Shown here one piece after another: positions 34,935 through 44,252 of a DNA stretch of 64,000 nt. The notes below the pieces were generated by a model that was given only the letters and a program-made list of their open reading frames with translations, was not told the DNA's origin and did no database searches. This DNA is from Oscillospiraceae bacterium MB24-C1. GTDB taxonomy: Bacteria > Bacillota > Clostridia > Oscillospirales > Ruminococcaceae. Position 1 is the stretch's first letter, and the number at the start of each line of letters is the position of its first letter. The position numbers were made by a program, and so were the translations under genes. The DNA is taken from positions 2,856,001 to 2,920,000 of the forward strand of contig CP133187.1 of NCBI GenBank assembly GCA_030913685.1, read 5' to 3'.

Positions 34935-36356
34935 ATGCAAGATGATAAAAAAATCTCTAAAAAGCTCGCAAAGCATCCTTTTTGGGGACTTATCTTGATG
35001 GTCATCCTGACCGTTATTTTAACGTGGCTGATTCCAGCCGGTCAATATGACCGATATGTAAATGAAGCAGGCTTAACTGTAGTAGACCCTTCAAGTTTCC
35101 ATTATGTGGAGAACAATCCCGCCGGTATCGCAGATATGTTCCGCTCATTTTATTATGGATTTACCAAGGCTGCTGGCGTTATGGGTGCAGTTTCCTTTGT
35201 AGGTGGCGCATTTGGCGTATTAAAGGGTATTGGCATCCTCAATGCCGCTGTAGTCGGCTTGACACATAAGATGCGTAATAAGCCCTTTTACCTTCTGGCC
35301 GGAACGGTCATGCTTGCTATTGCGCTTCATCATTCCTTTACAGGTTTCCGCGAGCTGGATGTTGTTTTTGTGGCATTAATGATACCTATTTGCCTTGAAA
35401 TGGGTTATGATACCATGACGGGAGCGGGAGTTGTGTTGTTAGGTTCCACAGTAGGCTTTACCTGTGCCCTTGCAAACCCCTTTTTCACAGGTATTGCCCA
35501 TGAGATTGCAGAACTTCCCATGTATTCCGCCATGTGGTTCCGGGGAATGGTTATGTTAACATTCCTTTTGATCGGTTTGTTATATATCAACTCATATGCC
35601 AAGAAAGTAAAAGCAGATCCGACAAAAAGTATAACTTTTGCACTGGAAGCTGAATCCCGCGCAAGATTTATTAGAGGAACAAACAGTGATGAAGCGGGGG
35701 CAGATCAATTGACTACCCGTGAAAAAGTGGCGGGATGTTCATTTTTAATTGTTTTTGCTTATATGGTTTTTGGGTGCATTAAGCTGGGATTTGGATTTGC
35801 CGAAGTTGCAGCTTGTTTCTTTGCAATGTCTCTTTTGACTGGTTTTATTGCGGGAAAAAATCTTAATGAAATTTGCTACCTATTTACTCAGGGAATTGCA
35901 GATATATTAGTCGCAATTTATATTATTTTCTTTGCGCGCGCCATCTTGGTGCTTATGGAAGACGCATTGATAATTGATACGGTTATTCACTTTTTATCTC
36001 AGTTTGTCATAGGAAGCAGCAGCGTTCTCTCTGCGGTAATTGTCTTTATTTTACAGTGTCTAATTAACTTTTTTATCCCATCGGGCAGCGGTCAGGCTGT
36101 TATTACAATGCCCATTATTACGCCTCTGGCCGATATGGGGGGGATTACTCGACAAGTTGCATGTCTTGCTTCTCAGCTTGGCGACGGCATAACCAACTAT
36201 ATCTATCCTACTAACGGCGGTCTGTTAGCTACGCTGGCGGTAGCTGGGCTTTCCTATGCACACTGGGCGAAATTTGCGTGGAAAATTATCCTATTAATGG
36301 TCATCCTATGTGCTGTTTTCGTAGCGGGGGCACAGATGATTGGTTTGATGTTGTAG
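34935..36356 (+). CDS. YfcC-family carrier (C4-dicarboxylate/arginine-ornithine antiporter-like)
   Basis: This 473-residue membrane protein has about 12 segments and matches YfcC/DcuC anaerobic carriers. FFIPSGSGQAVITMPIITPLADMGG, near the end, is the family's signature, followed by QLGDGITNYIYPTNGGLLATLAVAG. The N-terminal KHPFWGLILMVILTVILTWLIPAGQYDR is also typical. It is likely to import or exchange the amino acid or peptide handled by the upstream M29-like enzyme. GGAAGGAG lies before the ATG; the gap to the previous gene is 37 bases. Confidence 0.9.
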   Translation: MQDDKKISKKLAKHPFWGLILMVILTVILTWLIPAGQYDRYVNEAGLTVVDPSSFHYVENNPAGIADMFRSFYYGFTKAAGVMGAVSFVGGAFGVLKGIGILNAAVVGLTHKMRNKPFYLLAGTVMLAIALHHSFTGFRELDVVFVALMIPICLEMGYDTMTGAGVVLLGSTVGFTCALANPFFTGIAHEIAELPMYSAMWFRGMVMLTFLLIGLLYINSYAKKVKADPTKSITFALEAESRARFIRGTNSDEAGADQLTTREKVAGCSFLIVFAYMVFGCIKLGFGFAEVAACFFAMSLLTGFIAGKNLNEICYLFTQGIADILVAIYIIFFARAILVLMEDALIIDTVIHFLSQFVIGSSSVLSAVIVFILQCLINFFIPSGSGQAVITMPIITPLADMGGITRQVACLASQLGDGITNYIYPTNGGLLATLAVAGLSYAHWAKFAWKIILLMVILCAVFVAGAQMIGLML

Positions 36357-36469
36357 TTGCACAGCTAACCCTTTCTTTAGTCCAGGAGCACTCGTATTTT
36401 AATTACCTGCTCATAGGCATTTGGGTAATGAGCATAATGTATTGTGCCCAGGTTATGATGATCTAAGAA

Positions 36470-36504
36470 ATTGCCACCAGCTCACAGCTGGTGGCAATTG
36501 TATT
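36470..36504 (+). terminator. Terminator after YfcC-type gene
   Basis: A 13-bp stem ATTGCCACCAGCT/AGCTGGTGGCAAT with a CAC loop is followed by TGTATTTGTT. Confidence 0.85.
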
Positions 36505-36628
36505 TGTTATAAACATAAAGGGCAATTAAAACGCCTTAGTTTTAGATTGGTAAAACAATACTATGCCATTCACACGCAGCCTGAAACACTCTCGGGCCGC
36601 CCAATATCGGCCTAGCAGAGATACCTAT

Positions 36629-37030
36629 CTATTTATTACGAGAAAACTCCAGATAGCGGGGATCATAATCGCTATTGCTATAGACATCTTTTTTGACGTT
36701 GATAATCACATCGTTAATGACCACCGTGGTGTCGTCCAGCCATTGGACTTTGGATACATTACAGTGATATTTATCATAGACGTTTTTTGACCGATTCGTC
36801 TTGGTATTCATAACCCGGCCAAGCACCGAAAAATCAGTGGTTATATTACCGCTGTTAAGGTAAGTTGTTAGAACGTAAGTACCATTTGGAGAAGGGTATA
36901 CTCCGATGACTTCTTCCCCTCTGATGCGCTGCGGGTTCCAAAGATAAAAGCAAACCACGATAGGAATCAGAATCAGCGTAGCAATACGAAGCTTTTTTAT
37001 TTTAGCTTTATCAGATATAAGCTTTTTCAC
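36629..37030 (-). CDS. DUF5412 membrane-anchored protein; candidate immunity protein
   Basis: A 133-residue protein with one N-terminal membrane segment (ATLILIPIVVCFYLW, about residues 18-32) and an external domain starting at EEVIGVYPSPNGTYVLTTYLNSGNI, which matches DUF5412. The start is the GTG at 37030 with AAAAGGGG; a longer frame is possible but less well supported. It lies immediately downstream of the type-44 toxin (17 bases from its stop), the position expected of an immunity gene. That role is inference. Confidence 0.65.
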   Translation of the reverse strand: MKKLISDKAKIKKLRIATLILIPIVVCFYLWNPQRIRGEEVIGVYPSPNGTYVLTTYLNSGNITTDFSVLGRVMNTKTNRSKNVYDKYHCNVSKVQWLDDTTVVINDVIINVKKDVYSNSDYDPRYLEFSRNK

Positions 37031-37046
37031 ACATGCAACCCCTTTT

Positions 37047-38396
37047 CTAATGTGTTTTATTATAATAGGCAATGCCTTTTCTAATCATCTTGGTATCATA
37101 GGGGTCGTCGCCGTAACTTGTTAATTGGTCTAATTGCTTCAGGCCTTTCGTATGCAGCTGATAGAGGCCCGCTCCTAGGCAAAGAAACTCATCGTCATAA
37201 CCGAAAACCTTTCCTACATAACCAAAAAGGATGTTCCCGGGTGCGTCAAATCTAATAATATCTCCTTCGTAAATATACCACTCGCCGGTCCATTCAGGCG
37301 AACTTTTTATATCAATAGGACTATCATCCTTGACGCTAAGAACAAATTCCTTTAATTTGGTCACTGGGCTATTTGCGATAGTCACAGTTGTGCCGAGAGC
37401 ATTTTGATAAACGGGTGCTTGGGAATAGGAGGCATAAGTCGCATCAGTAGATGCCATCAACCTATGGAGCCGATCAGTAACATTCTCAATCGGAATTAAG
37501 TTAAAATACTGTGGGATTCTTCCGTGCAAATTTGTATGTAAAAAACGGTCTAATTCTTTTGCCGCCTCCAAGATATTCTTACGATAATTTGGTGATAGGA
37601 TGTTTGCCTGCTTCTGCCCATCCGCCAAATCGTACTCAAGCTGCCGAGAAATACGCTTAAATTCTTCCAATACCATTTTATCATAGGTTTTACTATTATT
37701 TAAGATGTTTTTAGAAACATTGCGAAGAAATACACGTTTTTGGACATATGAAATATAACCATCTGAGCACATGGCTTTTGCGCTTCGTCCTGTAAATTGT
37801 TTTGAGCTATTCGTATATAAAAATTTCAAGCATGCGTCTTCTAAAAAGTCAGTGCCCTTGCCCTGCTCCGCCTGTTTTAAAAACAACGCCCTTTTGACAT
37901 TATTGCCAATGGCAGCAGTTTTTCCCCGCGAAATTACTTTTTTAGCAACGTCCAAGCGTTCACTGGCGGACAACCCCGAATAGCCTCGCATTGTTTTGAC
38001 TGCGGTGTCAATCGCGCTTTCACTGGCCTTAGACGCGGGCCGTGTTTTAGCGCTCGAAAGATTCAGCATTCCAATGCACTCTGCACTTTTACCCGTGCTC
38101 TTTAAAACTAATTTGCAGAGGCCTTCATAACCCTCAATAACGCTTATAAGCTTTTTTCGGTCATTTAAAGGTATATACCGCAGTACGCCAATATTCGTTT
38201 TCAAATCCTGATGAATTTCTTCTAACACGCCATGTATTCTATCAGCTGACTTTTGCAACTCCTTATAGTAATTATAATTTGTATAATCCTGCATAAGTGC
38301 CGCTAAAATGCCCGTGTTTAACGCAGCAAAATAGGAAACACTCCCAAGAATCCTTCCGTTCTGTCCTTTTAATGCGATTGTTATATCGTCTCCCAA
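37047..38396 (-). CDS. Polymorphic toxin type 44 domain protein
   Basis: A 449-residue protein whose last 90 residues match the Ntox44-type toxin domain: IRFDAPGNILFGYVGKVFGYDDEFLCLGAGLYQ, then GDDPYDTKMIRKGIAYYN. The GDDP motif is at residues 429-432. The preceding 350 residues are mostly helical and include a segment LNTGILAALMQDYTNYNYYKELQ and a region of basic helices that may serve in delivery or folding. There is no signal peptide or LXG motif. It begins with TTG after GAAGGTG. It is followed by a DUF5412 gene. Confidence 0.8.
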   Translation of the reverse strand: MGDDITIALKGQNGRILGSVSYFAALNTGILAALMQDYTNYNYYKELQKSADRIHGVLEEIHQDLKTNIGVLRYIPLNDRKKLISVIEGYEGLCKLVLKSTGKSAECIGMLNLSSAKTRPASKASESAIDTAVKTMRGYSGLSASERLDVAKKVISRGKTAAIGNNVKRALFLKQAEQGKGTDFLEDACLKFLYTNSSKQFTGRSAKAMCSDGYISYVQKRVFLRNVSKNILNNSKTYDKMVLEEFKRISRQLEYDLADGQKQANILSPNYRKNILEAAKELDRFLHTNLHGRIPQYFNLIPIENVTDRLHRLMASTDATYASYSQAPVYQNALGTTVTIANSPVTKLKEFVLSVKDDSPIDIKSSPEWTGEWYIYEGDIIRFDAPGNILFGYVGKVFGYDDEFLCLGAGLYQLHTKGLKQLDQLTSYGDDPYDTKMIRKGIAYYNKTH

Positions 38397-38430
38397 GATA
38401 TTTCACCTTCAAAATTCAAACAGGTAATAT

Positions 38431-38489
38431 GAATCTCCTGATTGTAATTTCAGCATATATCAGATCGAACGTGGCTTTCAATGGTCAAA
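38431..38489 (+). repeat. 59-bp dispersed element, copy B
   Basis: The second copy of the element at 32082-32140: 19 identical bases at the right end and conserved CTGATTGTAA and CATATA blocks. It is 35 bases upstream of the toxin start. The inverted arms of copy A are not kept. Confidence 0.7.
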
Positions 38490-38668
38490 TTACAACGGGC
38501 GCAATCTGCTCCACATAAACTGGAGCTTCTGATTATAGTATGAGCCTGCTGTTTGACGAACTTCACATTATGGTACTAACCTACCACGTCAGTTGAGCAG
38601 GATCATCTATGCAATTCGCCTGGAAGAGTGCCCTGGTCTTGTCCAATAGAAATTTTCTTTTGCCTATT

Positions 38669-39079
38669 TTAAAGCAACTCAAATTCCGCATAGATGTCAA
38701 ACCAAGGAAGCGTTCGGTCAGTGAAAAAACCAGGGCCAGAAGACATGACAGACCTATATCGCCCCGGTATGAGTTTTTCTTCAAAACGCCAATGCCCAAA
38801 AGACGTCAAGTATCTATCGCCCGGTGCAATATCGCCGCTGCCAGTTTCCCAATTAGGCATGGCGTCTTCGGAAAAAGAGAGGCTTCGCCTTTGCTCGCCG
38901 TCAAAGCGTTCAACGTTATAGTCGGTTGAACGCCCAACTGCCATGGTGTTGTTGTTTAAAATATACCCGCTTACACAAAAAACATTTGAATTTTTCAGAA
39001 TATCTGACAGGTTAATTTGTTGCTTATCAATATGCAGGACGACGCTCTCCGGACCCGGTTCAATGATTACATCAGGCAC
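38669..39079 (-). CDS. Immunoglobulin-like domain protein (136 aa)
   Basis: A beta-rich protein of 136 residues with the end SFGHWRFEEKLIPGRYRSVMSS, a pattern seen in bacterial Ig-like domains. There is no signal peptide. It begins at a GTG that overlaps the end of the large lipoprotein gene by 13 bases, so translation is coupled. It precedes the toxin gene on the same strand, about 270 bases upstream. Function is unknown. Confidence 0.55.
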   Translation of the reverse strand: MPDVIIEPGPESVVLHIDKQQINLSDILKNSNVFCVSGYILNNNTMAVGRSTDYNVERFDGEQRRSLSFSEDAMPNWETGSGDIAPGDRYLTSFGHWRFEEKLIPGRYRSVMSSGPGFFTDRTLPWFDIYAEFELL

Positions 39080-41052
39080 TGCTCGCGTCGGTGCATGTCC
39101 GTAGGCGAAAAGCTGTAATTATAATAAGGAACAGTAGGGTTAATAAGCTGATCAACCACAAGCTGAAAATCACGTCTATTCTCGTCAGGTGTTGCAAGTA
39201 CATACTCGACAGCAACATCTACATCATTGCTTTCAATATGCAATCGTTCTTCGCCTATGGTTATGGTGTAGCTGACACCGTTTTCAAAATTGACTAACAG
39301 CGTATAGGCATTTTTGAGCGTAGCGTATTTATCAACAAATCTAGCGGCGCCATTTACCTTAATATTTCGGATATAGGGCTCCACAAGATACATCATATCC
39401 ATTCTGGTATCATAAGTGTAGGCAATTTCTTTGCCGGTAGTATCACTGACAGAGATCGAACGAATTCTGCCTCGGTTCATGATGGACAGCCACATTGGTC
39501 TGGGATCCTCGCCCTGTGTCTGTACGGTTTCGCAGCGTTTTCTCAATGCGCTGTATTCGTCTTCAGGAATCAATAACCTAACGGTGGTTTTTGCTTTATA
39601 TTTCCAGTGAGAGTGCGTCAGTTCTATGCCACTTTCGAAAAATTTAATAGTACATCTATCGTCGCTCTCGAGATACAGATCTAACGAGAGCTCTTCGCGC
39701 CACGGCTTTCCAAGCTCATCACACACGGCAGCGTTAGCCAATGCTGCCGAAATAACATCATAGTCCGCCTGCATCTCATAGCTAATCTTTTGGGTGTTGT
39801 CATGCAGATACAAATTTTGCATATAGATGGGCGGACCCTCGCTTGAAAACACGGTGACCCACCACGGCTGTGCCGCAGCGGCGAGATTCTCCGGTTGCGT
39901 GTCGGACACCACCTCTGAGACGGGTATTTGTTCACTGAATTTTAAAAATGCCTGCTGCCATTCCTCCGTCATCTTGCTGGCATCAAAAATCAGTGGACTA
40001 TCCCAATCGGGCAGTTTAACGGTCAGCCATTGGCCATTCCATGCCAGATGCACTGGCTCCCCATTCCATTCCAAATAAATAAACTCGTAGCCACTGGTAT
40101 GAGGATTTCGCGTTCCATTCGAGGCATCCAAAATTTCGAAGGCGGCAAGCCCACCAGTGTTCCTCAGGCATTTTAAAATTTCATCGGCAATATAACGGTC
40201 AACTATGCGCTTCTCCTGTGTGAGGCCAAGGGCGGTGTAGTACAGCGCGTTAATATCTGAGGCGCGCAGTGTGCTTATCTTGTTACGGTAGCGTGCCAAA
40301 TCCTCGTCATCAGCAAAATCTTCCGACATCATAGTAAGCGATAAAGAATTTTCTGGTACAATTGCAATTTCCGCTTCCTTATTGTGATTTAAAGAAAGCA
40401 GCGACAGGACATAGTCGGTCAGCGCATGTTCGTCCGTATAATAAAACATTTGATTTGTGTTGGTGGCAGAATCCCATATTGTAAAATAGCCGCCCTGGGT
40501 AACAAGACAAGACTGCTCGCCCTGTTTTAAATATACCATACTGCCAGCGCCCGTCAGCATACGATTCCGGTCCTCCTGTGTGGCGGGTATCAGCGTCAGG
40601 TTCTGTATAATTTTAAGCACCGCCGAAATATCGTCTTGCGTCAGTACCATCAAAAACCCCTCGGGTCGATGCGCCTCATTTATCAGCATTGTATTAATTT
40701 TATTCGTTTCAAATGTGCTTAAGAATTCTTTAAGCGCATGGCAACTTTGTTCGGTTGACAGAACAGGCTCCAGCTGGTCACCTTTGGGAACAAATTGGTT
40801 CATAGTAACCCAATCTACCAGTTCTGCTCTTAAAGCAGGCCGCGTATCTATTGACGATGACGCGTTAATCGGCAATTCAGTCGAAATATCGGACTGCGGC
40901 TGCATACAACCGGTCAATATTATTATGAGAATGATTACACAAAAACTTTTTAGGGGATTAAATAACCTTAATAAAGTGCACTTGATTCCATGTGGTGTTA
41001 TTGCAGCCGCTTTTCGGTCTGGCGTTCTAATAAGGTATTTGCGTGCATTCAT
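39067..41052 (-). CDS. Large exported lipoprotein (661 aa)
   Basis: The N-terminal region is long and basic before a hydrophobic segment SFCVIILIIILTGCMQ, whose TGC forms a lipobox; the mature protein would begin at about residue 48. The rest has repeated mixed alpha/beta regions without a recognised domain. Residues 100-250 contain an alternation of charged helices and strands, and 400-600 are beta-rich. AAAGGAG precedes the ATG by only four bases. It is the first gene of a unit that ends with the toxin and DUF5412 genes. Confidence 0.7.
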   Translation of the reverse strand: MNARKYLIRTPDRKAAAITPHGIKCTLLRLFNPLKSFCVIILIIILTGCMQPQSDISTELPINASSSIDTRPALRAELVDWVTMNQFVPKGDQLEPVLSTEQSCHALKEFLSTFETNKINTMLINEAHRPEGFLMVLTQDDISAVLKIIQNLTLIPATQEDRNRMLTGAGSMVYLKQGEQSCLVTQGGYFTIWDSATNTNQMFYYTDEHALTDYVLSLLSLNHNKEAEIAIVPENSLSLTMMSEDFADDEDLARYRNKISTLRASDINALYYTALGLTQEKRIVDRYIADEILKCLRNTGGLAAFEILDASNGTRNPHTSGYEFIYLEWNGEPVHLAWNGQWLTVKLPDWDSPLIFDASKMTEEWQQAFLKFSEQIPVSEVVSDTQPENLAAAAQPWWVTVFSSEGPPIYMQNLYLHDNTQKISYEMQADYDVISAALANAAVCDELGKPWREELSLDLYLESDDRCTIKFFESGIELTHSHWKYKAKTTVRLLIPEDEYSALRKRCETVQTQGEDPRPMWLSIMNRGRIRSISVSDTTGKEIAYTYDTRMDMMYLVEPYIRNIKVNGAARFVDKYATLKNAYTLLVNFENGVSYTITIGEERLHIESNDVDVAVEYVLATPDENRRDFQLVVDQLINPTVPYYNYSFSPTDMHRREQCLM

Positions 41053-41229
41053 ACGTCTCCTTTCCAGACTTGTTTGCGATCTTTATGTTTCGACATATAA
41101 ATCGCCTACGGCTTTATACTTTGTATTATGATAAACAGTTCGCATCAGTTTCACGTTATCTATGTTAGATGAAGTAGGCAGAACTAAGTTTTATGCTCTA
41201 CTAGAAGTTTTTTATTATTTATTCAATAT

Positions 41230-41646
41230 CTAGTTGCATAAAAACTGCTGATTCTGCTGGGTTGTCGTTATATTTATCGATTTCATAAAATCCATATTTG
41301 CATAGATCTGAATTGCATCTACCATAAAAGGAAATGTATCAAGCCGCATTTGTTTATATCCTATAGCTCTTCCATCTGCAATAATGCGCTCAGTTAGCAT
41401 CTTCCCAATCTGTAAGCCTCTATATTGAGGACGAACATATAGTCGGTTGATTTCACAGACGACTTCATCAATCATACGTAAAGCACCGCAACCAGCTGCT
41501 TTTCCATCCACAAACACAATATATAACCGTCCAAAGGGTAATCCATATTTATGTTCTATATCTGTAATTTCTTCTTTATAGTTCTGTGATGTAAGGCATA
41601 TTGCAACATCATTTCCCTTTGTTAATATATCATCATATAATCTCAT
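41230..41646 (-). CDS. GNAT-family N-acetyltransferase
   Basis: A 138-residue acyl-CoA-dependent acetyltransferase. The acetyl-CoA-binding motif A is VRPQYRGLQIGKMLTERIIADGRAIGY and motif B is RLDTFPFMVDAIQIYANMDF. The N-terminal 25-30 residues usual in related proteins are missing, so it is slightly short. The ATG at 41646 has GGAAGG upstream. Substrate unknown. Confidence 0.85.
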   Translation of the reverse strand: MRLYDDILTKGNDVAICLTSQNYKEEITDIEHKYGLPFGRLYIVFVDGKAAGCGALRMIDEVVCEINRLYVRPQYRGLQIGKMLTERIIADGRAIGYKQMRLDTFPFMVDAIQIYANMDFMKSINITTTQQNQQFLCN

Positions 41647-42409
41647 AATAAGCACCTTCCTATAGCATAGTGCTCCTACTTTTCTGCCAACGCAACTTTA
41701 CATACTGCACTCGCTTTGTCTGTTTCAGGTATATCATAAACATAATCCTGCTAATAAAAGTCAAGTGCTATTTTAATAAGAATTTACTTAAAATGAGTAT
41801 AAGTAAATTGGCCAGACAATTAACAGCATCTGGCCTGTTGGTAATATTATACTACTTAATTTATTGCGCGTAAACCTCCTTAACCCTTGCGTAATAAATC
41901 CTAAGGAACTTGTTTAATACAGCTATCTTAGCGACTCTTAATGGCTTTCCTTCAGACTCTTTTTTGAGCATATATAAATATACAATAATACGTGGCCCTA
42001 GTATATCTCCAACACCCAATAAGAGGATGGCTGACTGATTATGTTCCGGATGCGAAATCCAATGAGAAGTACGTCAGGCCATTTAATCTCTTATTATAAT
42101 AAAAATAAGCACAAGTTTCGAACCCTGTACATGGGTTGGATTCTTGTGCTTTTATAGTACCAATGAGCAGCTTAAATTGTGCCCGTACTGGTAGATCATA
42201 AACATAATGCGAAGCTCAATTTAGCTAACAACAGCACATCTTATCAATAATGAGAAATTGAGAGAACAATAATTATAAATAAAAATTGTCAGAAAACACA
42301 GTATACTAAAAAAGCATCAGAGCTATTTATTTGAAAAAGGAAAACTATACAAAAAGTACACGGCTGCTCAAATACGTCCAGATACACATTATTTCAAATC
42401 GACGCAGCT
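41647..42409. other. Long intergenic region between GNAT and the nitrilase-like gene
   Basis: About 760 bases with no supported gene. The plus-strand frame at 41670-41873 lacks a ribosome binding site. A hairpin GGCCAGA/TCTGGCC lies near 41810-41836, and a terminator at 42100-42151 is described separately. Confidence 0.5.
42100..42151 (-). terminator. Terminator of the large minus-strand catabolic operon
   Basis: On the minus strand the arms AAGCACAAG and CTTGTGCTT enclose an inner AACCC/GGGTT stem, then ATTTTTATT follows. It lies about 260 bases after the stop of the last operon gene. Confidence 0.7.
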
Positions 42410-43222
42410 TCAGATGGTATAGAGTTCCGGTCTCCTGTCTTTAAATGCGGGAAGCTTTTTGCGTATAGCTTTTACGCGATCAAGATCTATGTAGCAAGGT
42501 AGTAGTTCAACACACTCCCCAGCGCAAGCCACCGGCACGCCCATCGGGTCCACGACAACGCTCTCTCCAATGTGGTTGGGGCCTATCTGGTCGCAGGCAA
42601 CCATATAAACAGTATTCTCAATCGCACGCGCCGTAACAAGCGTTCTGAAGTGATGGCTCTTAAGGTCGCCGCGTACCCAAGCCGTCGGCATAATAATGAT
42701 ATCCGCGCCTTTTGAAGCTTGATAGCGCGCCACCTCAGGAAAGCGAACCTCATAGCAGACAAATAGGCCGATTCTACCGAATGGTGTATCCACAGGTTCA
42801 AAAAAGTCATCACCGGGTTTAATATCGTTCGACTCCTTGTAACCGAACGCATCATAAAGATGTGTCTTATGGTAGGAACTAACAATTTCGCCTTTTGCGT
42901 TAAGCATGACAGTAGTATTATAGTTACGGTCATCGTTAGGGTCATCAGTCTTTTCGTTCATACCAAACACCATCCAGATTCCGTGCTTTTTTGCCAGCGT
43001 CTGCATGCCGGCGACAAAAGGACCTTCAAGTTTTTGTGCGGTGGAAAGGCGGGTCTGACGGTCGGTGTCAATTGGGAAATGACTCATGAAAACCTCAGGG
43101 AACACCATCAGATCCGGCTTATAGGCTGCGAGGGCCTTTTCTACCGCTTCTTCAGCGTTCTTAAGGTTCACAGCAGGCTCGCCGTGAGAACTCATCTGTG
43201 CAAGAACAAAAGTTGTTGGCAT
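42410..43222 (-). CDS. Carbon-nitrogen hydrolase (nitrilase superfamily)
   Basis: A 270-residue hydrolase with the complete nitrilase triad: Glu43 (FPEVF), Lys119 (SSYHKTHLYDAF) and Cys156 (LFVCYEVRFPE). Members hydrolyse amides, ureido groups or nitriles; its closest type looks like omega-amidase or carbamoyl-beta-alanine amidase-like, so the substrate is not fixed. AAAAGGGG precedes the ATG. It is the last gene of a nine-gene minus-strand operon with a creatininase-like enzyme, an aminotransferase and an RraA-like protein, pointing to a nitrogen-containing substrate. Confidence 0.88.
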   Translation of the reverse strand: MPTTFVLAQMSSHGEPAVNLKNAEEAVEKALAAYKPDLMVFPEVFMSHFPIDTDRQTRLSTAQKLEGPFVAGMQTLAKKHGIWMVFGMNEKTDDPNDDRNYNTTVMLNAKGEIVSSYHKTHLYDAFGYKESNDIKPGDDFFEPVDTPFGRIGLFVCYEVRFPEVARYQASKGADIIIMPTAWVRGDLKSHHFRTLVTARAIENTVYMVACDQIGPNHIGESVVVDPMGVPVACAGECVELLPCYIDLDRVKAIRKKLPAFKDRRPELYTI

Positions 43223-43464
43223 ATATTTTCCCCTTTTCTTATAATTTTTTAGTCGTCGAGAAGTTTCGGTGGAAAAAGGTTATAAACAGAGCATGAGCTC
43301 CGCATCCTTTGATGGACTGACAGATATTTTGAAAGATCACCGACTCAATACTGGCAAAAATAATTTAGCGTACCTACAACTGCTTTCGAACAGAGCCGTG
43401 TCAAATTGCACTTAAACTATCCGCTCAATTGCTTAAGCCGCATGGCACACCAACAAAAAAGCGT

Positions 43465-44193
43465 TTATTGCTCCAAATATCCTTTAATGCAGGCTGCAAT
43501 TTCCTTAACACCGCGCTCGACAGCTATGCGGCCTTTTTCAACTGAGCCCAAAGTAGCGTCACCAATCGTTCCGGTCTTGGTATAGCTACCATATACCACG
43601 CTCTTGGTAATGGTGGGCCACTGATCGGTATATTCGTTGGGCGAATTGGGTGCCTTTTCCATGTGAACCAGTTCGGGAACGAGAAACATCAAAACCGAGG
43701 TTCCCGCCTCGCCGGCGTGAGCATGCGGGGTTGTATGCTCAAATATGTCGGTGGTAAAGGAAGGGATATACTGCCACCAGCCAATCTGTCCATAACGAAT
43801 GTCATGCTTGATGCGCATGTCCTCCATAACCTCGTTAAGCGGCTGAGTGTTGTGAAAGTGTGTATTGATAACAAAGAAGTTCTTAAACCCAAGCCGGACA
43901 AACTCTTCAATAATATCGCGGTAAACGGCAGTGAGTGCGGCGGCTGAAATAGCAATAGTCCCCGGAAAATCAGTGAGGCTTTTGGACTGCCCAACCTCAA
44001 CACAGGGTGCCACAATACCGTTAACCTCTTTGGCTACAAGTTCTGAGATTTTTTCTGCGACGAGAATATCGCTGCCCAGCGGCAAGTGGGGGCCATAAAC
44101 TTCGCACGCACCCGAGGGAATGATAATGGTTTTGGCTGTTTTGCTGCGCTCCGAAAATTCAGTCCACGACATGTTTTTAAGCTTGTATTCCAT
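43465..44193 (-). CDS. Creatininase-family amidohydrolase with altered metal ligands
   Basis: This 242-residue protein has the creatininase fold signature GACEVYGPHLPLGSD (Glu and Asp ligands kept; a usually conserved His is Tyr) and FFVINTHFHNTQP, where other members have NGHGGN. HAGEAGTSVLMFLVPEL is the second signature. The second metal site therefore appears remodelled. Family members open cyclic amides such as creatinine or process riboflavin/mycofactocin precursors. AAGAGGT precedes the ATG. It is in the same operon as the nitrilase-like gene. Confidence 0.82.
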   Translation of the reverse strand: MEYKLKNMSWTEFSERSKTAKTIIIPSGACEVYGPHLPLGSDILVAEKISELVAKEVNGIVAPCVEVGQSKSLTDFPGTIAISAAALTAVYRDIIEEFVRLGFKNFFVINTHFHNTQPLNEVMEDMRIKHDIRYGQIGWWQYIPSFTTDIFEHTTPHAHAGEAGTSVLMFLVPELVHMEKAPNSPNEYTDQWPTITKSVVYGSYTKTGTIGDATLGSVEKGRIAVERGVKEIAACIKGYLEQ

Positions 44194-44252
44194 AATTAAT
44201 CTACCTCTTTTTACAACTGATGTAAAGAATCCGAGTCAGTAAAATTAATTTA

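Noticed and set aside
41670-41873. Plus-strand 67-codon frame
   Set aside because: Hydrophobic by composition but lacks a ribosome binding site and family resemblance.
42107-42151. tRNA-like fold with TTCGAAC and 9-bp arms
   Set aside because: The arms enclose too few bases for a tRNA and no anticodon arm is possible; the T run on the minus strand marks it as a terminator.
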